From CAZVEV01 sp964625865 (lineage in GTDB: Bacteria; Planctomycetota; Phycisphaerae; SM23-33), in assembly GCA_964625865.1 (NCBI GenBank), contig CAZVEV010000244.1, forward strand, positions 1-9,528: a stretch of 9,528 nt of DNA. Reading direction: 5' to 3'. Under the pieces are notes generated by a model, which had not been told where the DNA came from, did no database searches, and saw only the letters and a program-made list of their open reading frames with translations. Shown here piece by piece: positions 5,019 through 9,528 of the stretch. Position numbers and translations under genes: made by a program. Positions within the stretch are counted from its first letter, which is position 1; each line of letters starts with the position of its first letter.

Positions 5019-5828
5019 TCAGTCCTTCGGCGGCTTGGGGGGCTTGCGGTCTCTCTCGCCGTGCGGCCCGGGGCCCTGGGGGCCCAGGCGTGCTGACATC
5101 TTCACAAGCGACTCGACGCGCTTGGTGATGATCTGGTCCCGCTGGGCCTGCCGGTCCTTCAGTTCGGCACGGATGCTCTCGATCTGCTTGGCCAGTTGCG
5201 TCAGGCGGTACTCGCGCTCGGCCTGTTCGGCCTCGAATTGCACGGTGACCGCTTCGCGCAGTTCGGCCGTCAGCTTGGTCTTCTCTTCGCTGGTGGCCAC
5301 GTCCTTGAAGGCGTTCAGCAAGCGATACATCTTCCGACGGGCGGCTTCCTTGGCATAGATCCGCTTGCGGAGGGGTTCGGGCAGGTCCTGGAGCTTGCGG
5401 TAGTAGCCCCACATTCGCGACAGCGCGTGGCGGTACATTCGCTCGTCACGCTTGCGGAGGTCTTCCATCCGCTTGCTCAGTTCGGGCTGATACTGCGCGA
5501 GGTGCTTGAGCAGTTCGGCTTCCTGGTCTTTCGTCAGCGGCGTGGGGCGATGGCCCCTGTGCATGCCGCCGCGCCCGTAGCCTTCGCCGCCGCCAGGCCG
5601 GCTGCCCGGCCCTTTGCCGCGCCCCACGCCCCCCCCGGGCCCGCGACCCATGCCCGCTCCGGGCCCGCGCCCGCCAGAGCCCTTGCCCGGACCGCGATCG
5701 TCGCCCGGGGCCTTGTCGACCTGGCCGCCCTTGCCGTCCGGCCGCACGTCGCCGCGGGGCTGGGCCAACAGCCCTGCCGCGAGCACCGCCAGGGAAAGTA
5801 CCACTACCGTCATTACTCTTCCAGACAT
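5019..5828 (-). CDS. Exported Spy/CpxP-like helical protein with glycine-rich linker
   Basis: Protein of 269 residues. Residues 1-22 are a signal peptide (hydrophobic MTVVVLSLAVLAAGLLA core). Residues 25-94 are very rich in Gly, Arg and Pro, with GRGPGGG-type repeats, probably a disordered linker. From about 97 to 245 it is charged and helical. The domain opens with LTKDQ (98-102), matching the LTxxQ motif of the Spy/CpxP/ZraP periplasmic group, which act as chaperones or metal and stress sensors. The tail is basic and proline-rich (GERDRKPPKPPKD). It has no cysteine, so no Cys-based metal site. A strong GAGGTGAG ribosome-binding site precedes the ATG. It is third in an operon 34 bases after the anti-sigma gene, so a role in the same envelope response is likely but inferred. 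The assignment rests on motif, export and context, not overall similarity. Confidence 0.75.
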   Translation of the reverse strand: MSGRVMTVVVLSLAVLAAGLLAQPRGDVRPDGKGGQVDKAPGDDRGPGKGSGGRGPGAGMGRGPGGGVGRGKGPGSRPGGGEGYGRGGMHRGHRPTPLTKDQEAELLKHLAQYQPELSKRMEDLRKRDERMYRHALSRMWGYYRKLQDLPEPLRKRIYAKEAARRKMYRLLNAFKDVATSEEKTKLTAELREAVTVQFEAEQAEREYRLTQLAKQIESIRAELKDRQAQRDQIITKRVESLVKMSARLGPQGPGPHGERDRKPPKPPKD

Positions 5829-5862
5829 CGTCTCACCTCGTTAGCAGCATCGGCAGGTCGGC

Positions 5863-6420
5863 TCACACGCCATCATCAAACGACCACGGCGCCGAGGGGT
5901 CCAGCAGGATGCTGTCGATCTCATCTTCCAGCGCGTGTATCTCGAGGTCCATCTCGCCGATCTCGGCCGTCACGAGCATCTCGGCCTCCAGCGATTCAAG
6001 ATCGCCGGCCAACAGCTCAACCATCATCTCCGGACGAATGGACTCTTCCATTTCGTCGATCAGCGTATCGACGTCGGCCACCGTGGAGTCGTCCCCGCCG
6101 GGCGTGTCCGGCCTGACGGGGGCCGGATCGGGCATCAGCAGGGCGGTAGCGACGATAATCGCGGCGGCCGCCGCGGCGGCGACGGCAACGAATCGACCGA
6201 TCCGCAGTCGTCGCGCCGGTCGGGCAAGCTCGGCCGCCATTCGGCGCGACGCGCGGTCCAGCGCGCTGCGCGGGGCCCGGACGTCGGCCGCGGGGCCAAC
6301 AAGCGCCTCGTCGCGCCGAATCTCGTCGGCGAGGGCACGTTCGGCATCGGTCAGCGTCACGTCCTGCCCGTCAAGCCAGAGGGCTATTCGCTCGTACTGT
6401 TGTTCAGTTATCGCCATCAT
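5863..6420 (-). CDS. Membrane-anchored anti-sigma-factor-like protein
   Basis: Protein of 185 residues with one transmembrane helix (about 76-96), largely poly-alanine, after a basic ARPARRLRIGR stop-transfer stretch. The N-terminal ~70 residues would be cytoplasmic and could bind the sigma factor. They lack the HxxxCxxC zinc motif of ZAS anti-sigma factors, and the protein has no cysteine. The remainder (97-185) is strikingly acidic with Leu/Met/Ile at heptad-like spacing, suggesting a helical periplasmic domain. The start overlaps the sigma gene end by 17 bases. A GTG at 6426 and a second ATG at 6417 are alternatives; GGGTGA upstream suits an ATG best. The overlap implies translational coupling. 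The anti-sigma role is inferred from position and topology, since the sequence itself is too diverged to name a family. Confidence 0.75.
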   Translation of the reverse strand: MMAITEQQYERIALWLDGQDVTLTDAERALADEIRRDEALVGPAADVRAPRSALDRASRRMAAELARPARRLRIGRFVAVAAAAAAAIIVATALLMPDPAPVRPDTPGGDDSTVADVDTLIDEMEESIRPEMMVELLAGDLESLEAEMLVTAEIGEMDLEIHALEDEIDSILLDPSAPWSFDDGV

Positions 6421-6985
6421 CGTCACCCATCAGCCGCCGCAGCGTCCGCAGCCCGCGATGTACTCTCGCAAGGGCGGTCCCTATGGGACACTCGAACGTT
6501 GCGGCGATCTCTTTGAAACTCATTTGGCCAAAATGCCTGAGAAGCACCATCTGTTTAGTTGTCGGCTCCAGCTTGTCCATGGCCTCGGTGAGCCCTTCGG
6601 AGGCCTCGGCCAGCATCAGCGAGGCATCAACAGGCTCCGGCTCGCCGGGCAGCCTGTCGGCCATCGTGCGCCCGTCGACGCCTTCGACAGAGAGGCTGGC
6701 CGTCCGCGGACGCACCTTGATCCGCCGAAAGCGGTCGCGAACCATATTCGCCGCGATCCGGAACAGCCACGGGTCGAACCGACCCCGATCGTCATAGTTT
6801 GTCAACTGCCTGACCAGCTTCAGCGCCATATCGCCCAGCAGGTCCTCGGCATCGTGATGGTTTCCAACGGCCCGGACGAAGTATCCATACAGCCGCGGCC
6901 AGTACGCCTCGAGCAACGCCTGGTACGCCTCTCCGCGGCCCGCCTGGGCGGCGGCAATCGTTGCCTTCAGCTCCTGTGGATCCAT
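6404..6985 (-). CDS. ECF-family RNA polymerase sigma factor
   Basis: Protein of 193 residues, typical for a group 4 (ECF) sigma factor. Region 2 covers about 21-90, with DAEDLLGDMALKL (45-57) in 2.2 and FDPWLFRIAANMVRDRFRR (70-88) covering the promoter-melting and -10-reading helices. A linker of about 40 residues follows. Region 4 (about 132-185) contains LRHFGQMSFKEIAATFECP and IGTALARVHRGLRTLRRLM, the -35-binding helix-turn-helix. The ATG at 6985 is preferred: the frame stays open to a GTG at 7117, but that adds 44 residues encoded by repeat sequence. The ribosome-binding site is poor (GGATTGAGAAG). It is first in an operon with the overlapping anti-sigma gene and the Spy/CpxP-like gene, an arrangement typical of regulated ECF systems. 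The signal sensed is not evident. Confidence 0.93.
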   Translation of the reverse strand: MDPQELKATIAAAQAGRGEAYQALLEAYWPRLYGYFVRAVGNHHDAEDLLGDMALKLVRQLTNYDDRGRFDPWLFRIAANMVRDRFRRIKVRPRTASLSVEGVDGRTMADRLPGEPEPVDASLMLAEASEGLTEAMDKLEPTTKQMVLLRHFGQMSFKEIAATFECPIGTALARVHRGLRTLRRLMGDDDGDN

Positions 6986-7017
6986 CTTCTCAATCCGGTT
7001 AACGCCTATCGCACCGT

Positions 7018-7047
7018 AGTATTGCCGGAAAATGGCGATGTTGACAA
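7018..7047 (-). promoter_or_regulatory. Putative promoter of the sigma-factor operon
   Basis: On the minus strand TTGTCA (7047-7042) is followed after 18 bases by AATACT (7023-7018), which leaves a leader of about 25-30 bases before the ATG at 6985. The hexamers are moderately close to housekeeping consensus. It lies immediately downstream, in the direction of transcription, of the large palindrome at 7070-7190. No obvious copy of a separate ECF-type promoter motif was recognised. Confidence 0.4.
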
Positions 7048-7069
7048 CGCGTCGGTGCCGCCGCCCAGC

Positions 7070-7190
7070 GCCACCGTCCTGCGCCGGTGCCGTGGCCCGA
7101 CGCGAAGCGGCAACCACGTTGCGGCGATACGTGGTTGCCGCTTCGCGTCAGCCCACGGCACCCACGGTCCATTTCGCGCAGGACGGTGGC
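7070..7190. repeat. Large near-perfect palindrome built from two family-1 repeat copies
   Basis: The inner arms 7086-7119 and 7129-7163 are inverted copies with about two differences in 34 bases and a 9-base loop (7120-7128). Outside them a perfect 15-base pair, GCCACCGTCCTGCGC (7070-7084) and GCGCAGGACGGTGGC (7176-7190), extends the structure, with 12 unpaired bases on the right. The inner arms carry the core found at 2-50 and 1292-1338. It begins about 10 bases after the SDR gene stop and ends about 23 bases before the putative sigma promoter, so it could separate the two transcription units. It could extrude as a cruciform or form a very stable RNA hairpin. Confidence 0.92.
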
Positions 7191-7199
7191 ACCGGGCGA

Positions 7200-8312
7200 T
7201 CATACGCACGCTGCCGGGCGCCGGCGCTTGCCCCAACGGACCGATCGCCCGTAATCGATCAGGCGCCGGAAATACTCGGTCCCCATCGCCGGCACGTCGA
7301 TGCCCGTCCCGGCCAGCGCATCGTCCGTGTGGGTCCGGTCGAACACCGGCTCGCCGGTCATGTAGCCGTCGTAGTCCGCCGTCGCGCCCTTGACGGCCCG
7401 TTCCAGCGGCGTCAGGACCTTGCCTGCCAGGACCTCCGGATCGACCAGGGTGAACTGGCGACGCCCGTACAGGTCGCAGATGATCTGCCCGATCCGGCCC
7501 ATCGTGTGCGGGCGCGGATTGGTCAGGTGGTAGCAGCCGTCGGTCCGGCTGGTGATGATGTGCCACGCCGCGTCGGCGAAGTAGTCCACGGGGATCATGT
7601 TCTTCGTTACGTCCGGGCGGATCGCCGCGCGAACGATCTGCGACTCCAGGTGCGGAACGACGAGGTCCACAACCCGCAGGAAGTCGCAGATCGGGTTGAA
7701 CTGCGCCGCGACCCCGGAGGCCGTCTCGCCCATGACGATGCTCGGGCGGAGGATGACGGTGGGCAACTGCGTGCGGGCGGCCCAGTCCCGCACGGCCAAC
7801 TCGGCCGACAGCTTGCTGCGCTCGTACGCGTTGTTGAACTGCTGGCCCACGTCGGTCTGGTCTTCGGTGACCACGCCCGTCCGGCGCCCGGCGACGTAGG
7901 CGGTGCTCACGTGCGCCATTGCCAGCCCGAGGCGGGCGGCAAGGTCCAGCATGCGCTGCGTGCCGGTGACGTTGATCTCGTGGGCGCCCTGGGCTGACGA
8001 TGACTCGAACTTCGTGTCGGCGGCGCAGTGAACGATCCGCTCGACGTGCCCCTCGACAAGATCTACCAGACGAGACGCGATGTCTGCCTCGGCCAGGTCC
8101 CCCCGGATGGCTCGCACGTCGCCGCCCAGTTCGCCGGCCCCCGCGGTGTCCATGGCCGCCGCCACCCGCCGACGGGCCGTCTGGTCATCGTCCGCCCGGA
8201 CCAGCGCCGTGACGGACCACCCGGCCCGGATGGCCTTGCGGGCCATCCAACTGCCCAGCGACCCGGTTATCCCGGTCAACAAAACGCCGCTCGCCGCCAC
8301 GTCAGAAATCAT
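7200..8312 (-). CDS. Extended short-chain dehydrogenase/reductase, thioester-reductase-like
   Basis: Protein of 370 residues. The Rossmann nucleotide-binding motif is GITGSLG (14-20, GxxGxxG), and HCAADT (95-100) follows at the end of strand four. STAYVAG (136-142) and YERSK (163-167) supply the Ser-Tyr-Lys catalytic triad, and LRPSIVMGE (188-196) is typical of extended SDRs. YERSKLSAE and the C-terminal FDRTHTDDAL resemble the NAD_binding_4 group (thioester reductase and fatty acyl-CoA reductase). These use NAD(P)H to reduce acyl thioesters or sugar/lipid substrates. No carrier-protein, adenylation or sugar-nucleotide gene is nearby, so the substrate cannot be named. The ATG at 8312 has a GAGCAGG-like site and a good promoter about 55 bases upstream. 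It is probably monocistronic. Confidence 0.88.
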   Translation of the reverse strand: MISDVAASGVLLTGITGSLGSWMARKAIRAGWSVTALVRADDDQTARRRVAAAMDTAGAGELGGDVRAIRGDLAEADIASRLVDLVEGHVERIVHCAADTKFESSSAQGAHEINVTGTQRMLDLAARLGLAMAHVSTAYVAGRRTGVVTEDQTDVGQQFNNAYERSKLSAELAVRDWAARTQLPTVILRPSIVMGETASGVAAQFNPICDFLRVVDLVVPHLESQIVRAAIRPDVTKNMIPVDYFADAAWHIITSRTDGCYHLTNPRPHTMGRIGQIICDLYGRRQFTLVDPEVLAGKVLTPLERAVKGATADYDGYMTGEPVFDRTHTDDALAGTGIDVPAMGTEYFRRLIDYGRSVRWGKRRRPAACV

Positions 8313-8433
8313 CGCCTGCTCATATCCTCATGCCTCCCTGCACCTGCTCGCCCAGCCGCGCGCAACATAATACGTTCGCCGCAAACGATCTGCAATCCCT
8401 GCAGGCTCGCGAGGCGGATGCGGCCGCCCCCGC
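8313..8433. other. 121-base gap between the SDR and coiled-coil protein genes
   Basis: Contains the SDR promoter candidate and leader. The part nearest 8434 has a weak GGCGG/CCGCC stem (8413-8428) that might end the upstream transcript. Unlike most other gaps, it has no paired palindromic repeat. Confidence 0.5.
8367..8395 (-). promoter_or_regulatory. Putative sigma-70-type promoter of the SDR gene
   Basis: On the minus strand TTGCAG (8395-8390) and TATTAT (8372-8367) have an ideal 17-base spacer. This is the best promoter match in the window and gives a leader of about 45-50 bases containing a GAGCAGG ribosome-binding site. The -35 lies in ATCTGCAATCC, a string also present in the repeat at 4988. 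Confidence 0.5.
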
Positions 8434-9255
8434 TCAGTCGATCTTCCGCAGTTCCTCCACCAGCGTCAAGCGATTGCCCTCCAGGTGAAACGCCTCGACC
8501 GACACGTGATCGCCCGCCTTCAACCCGCGGATGACCTCCAGGTGGCGCCGGTTCATGCGCCCCTCGCCGCGAACGATGCACGTAAACAACTTGCCCACCG
8601 CGTTCTGCGGGCGCTTGGCCTTATTGTGCTTCCAAACGCGGGTCACCTTTCCCACCTTGAGCACGAAACCACGATCGAGCATCTTGGTCACCGTGCCGAC
8701 CAGCATGCCCTTGAAACCACGCACGCCCGCGGGGAACCCGTCGTCGCCGCCCTCGCGATCGCCCTTCTCGCCGTCTCTGTCCTTGCCGCCCTTCTCGGCC
8801 AGCTCGCGGCGCAGCCGGGCGTTGACCTCCTTCAACTCAACGACTTGCCTCTCCAACTGCGCCAGACGCTGACGCATCGTCTTGACCAGTCGACGGAGTT
8901 CGGCCAGGTCGCCGCCGCCTTCTCCCTCGCCCGGGCGCTCGAACTCCAGCCGCTTGACCCACATCTGCCCACCGTCGAGGACCCAGGCAATCTCGACCTT
9001 CTGTCCCTTCTTCAGCTTCCGGGCCGCGGCATTGGCGTCGCGGTTCTTCCGCGGGATCAGTACGACCGCCTCGCCCTTGCCCTCGAACTTCTGGACGACA
9101 ACACCCAGATGCCATCCCTCGCCGACCTTGCGCTCGACCAGGCGGACAAACGTCCCCCGGACCTCGCCGGCCCGTGCGCCCTCTTCTGCCCGGACTACGC
9201 CCGCACACGCACTGACGACCAGGGCAAGGGCAAGAACTCGAAGTGATGTACTCAT
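8434..9255 (-). CDS. Exported coiled-coil protein with two similar beta-type domains, unknown function
   Basis: Protein of 273 residues that I do not recognise as a named family. Residues 1-23 are a signal peptide ending VRA before EE. Domain one (about 30-105) and domain two (about 180-270) each look like small beta-barrel or OB-like folds. Their ends align: KLKKGQKVEIAWVLDGGQMWV (81-100, first 20 residues meant) against GLKAGDHVSVEAFHLEGNRL (244-263), suggesting an internal duplication. Between them are a coiled coil (about 115-155, LAELRRLVKTMRQRLAQLER in register) and a charged Gly/Asp/Lys linker (156-175). The ATG at 9255 is chosen because GGAG lies about eight bases upstream; a GTG at 9276 in the same frame would precede that site. 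It is likely a periplasmic or surface structural protein, but no activity is evident. No partner gene adjoins it. Confidence 0.8.
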   Translation of the reverse strand: MSTSLRVLALALVVSACAGVVRAEEGARAGEVRGTFVRLVERKVGEGWHLGVVVQKFEGKGEAVVLIPRKNRDANAAARKLKKGQKVEIAWVLDGGQMWVKRLEFERPGEGEGGGDLAELRRLVKTMRQRLAQLERQVVELKEVNARLRRELAEKGGKDRDGEKGDREGGDDGFPAGVRGFKGMLVGTVTKMLDRGFVLKVGKVTRVWKHNKAKRPQNAVGKLFTCIVRGEGRMNRRHLEVIRGLKAGDHVSVEAFHLEGNRLTLVEELRKID

Positions 9256-9323
9256 CGCATATCTCCAATCCGACACGGCGGAATTGACTGCGCACCCGCG
9301 ACCGTCGCGAGCCGGTACGATCT

Positions 9324-9329
9324 AGTATA
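9324..9329 (-). promoter_or_regulatory. Possible -10 element of the coiled-coil protein gene
   Basis: TATACT on the minus strand is a 5-of-6 match to the -10 consensus, about 69 bases before the start codon. No acceptable -35 was found at 16-18 bases, so activity would depend on other features. Confidence 0.3.
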
Positions 9330-9368
9330 CGCATCGGGCAGTCCCGCTCACAGACATAATCCAAACTC

Positions 9369-9467
9369 ACGTGCGACGACGTCGCGAGCAGCGTGAACCT
9401 CCTGATGCTCGTCGTCGCCCGGCGTCACTTCGTCAAAGGCCTGAACCTCGGCGCCATCAAGGGCTGA
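9369..9467 (+). pseudogene. C-terminal remnant of a MalG-type sugar ABC transporter permease
   Basis: Thirty-two codons ending at TGA (9465-9467) read VASSVNLLMLVVARRHFV then KGLNLGAIKG. This resembles the characteristic end of MalG/UgpE-family carbohydrate permeases, where a last hydrophobic helix is followed by a QR-(Y/H)-F-(V/I)-(R/K)-G-L-x-L-G-A-(V/I)-K-G tail. A TAA at 9357-9359 is in frame just upstream, and nothing before it codes for the remaining ~250 residues, because the neighbouring gene starts at 9255 on the other strand. It therefore seems to be a stranded fragment. The match is short, so the call is moderate. An open frame on the opposite strand (9348-9500) has no good start and is treated as its shadow. 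Confidence 0.5.
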
Positions 9468-9501
9468 GACGGCATGCTTTACACTTTCCGGCGTGGTTCA
9501 A

Positions 9502-9528
9502 ATGAGGGTAACAGATGGGGGGATGCGG
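9502..9528 (+). other. Possible start of a gene running off the right edge
   Basis: ATG at 9502 is open to the window end. A second ATG at 9515 has GAGGG about six bases upstream, a reasonable ribosome-binding site, and a third is at 9524. TTTACA at 9478-9483 could be a -35, but no matching -10 is clear. Too little sequence is present to identify a product. Confidence 0.2.

Noticed and set aside
3751..5358. 535-codon plus-strand open frame
   Set aside because: Antisense to ispH and the Spy/CpxP-like gene, crossing the repeat-filled gap; no recognisable domain.
6986..7117. 44-residue N-terminal extension of the sigma factor
   Set aside because: It begins with a GTG inside the large palindrome and reads repeat sequence; ECF proteins normally begin close to region 2, as with the ATG at 6985.
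5909..7393. 494-codon plus-strand open frame
   Set aside because: Antisense to the anti-sigma and sigma genes and reads through the large palindrome; low-complexity Ser/Ala start.
9348..9500. Small minus-strand open frame near the right edge
   Set aside because: It lacks an ATG and any ribosome-binding site; the plus strand over the same bases gives a recognisable permease tail.

Overview
The window is about 64-65% GC by eye and looks like part of a chromosome from an environmental Gram-negative-type bacterium, most likely a planctomycete (Phycisphaerae-like). The lineage is inferred from the gene families: a DUF1570-type HExxH protein, a DUF2330-type membrane protein with an NPFTGEPIR segment, an ECF sigma/anti-sigma/periplasmic-protein module, and an IspH of the plant/cyanobacterial type. 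It also fits the intergenic regions packed with palindromic repeats. No rRNA, tRNA, CRISPR array, integrase or transposase was seen.

Layout. One gene reads rightward: 122-1141, a probable secreted or lipid-anchored zinc-peptidase-like protein. All other intact genes read leftward. They are a multi-pass DUF2330-like membrane protein (3316 to 1616); ispH, the last step of the MEP isoprenoid pathway (4713 to 3544); a three-gene operon of ECF sigma factor (6985 to 6404), anti-sigma-like protein (6420 to 5863) and Spy/CpxP-like exported protein (5828 to 5019); an extended short-chain dehydrogenase of the thioester-reductase type (8312 to 7200); and an exported coiled-coil protein with two similar beta-type halves (9255 to 8434). 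At the right edge, 9369-9467 looks like the severed C-terminal tail of a MalG-type sugar ABC permease.

The genes between operons seem functionally unrelated. Only sigma/anti-sigma/CpxP-like form a clear unit, with overlapping or closely spaced starts. A plausible reading is that the membrane-bound anti-sigma holds the sigma factor and that the exported LTxxQ-containing helical protein is either a sensor partner or the output of an envelope or metal stress response.

The most unusual feature is between the genes. Most non-operonic gaps (1-121, 1142-1615, 3317-3543, 4714-5018, 6986-7199) carry short palindromes arranged as inverted pairs, from several sequence families. Two families show paired substitutions that keep a stem intact. 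One family occurs four times: twice as widely spaced inverted copies around the first gene, and twice as arms of a ~120-base near-perfect palindrome between the SDR and sigma genes.
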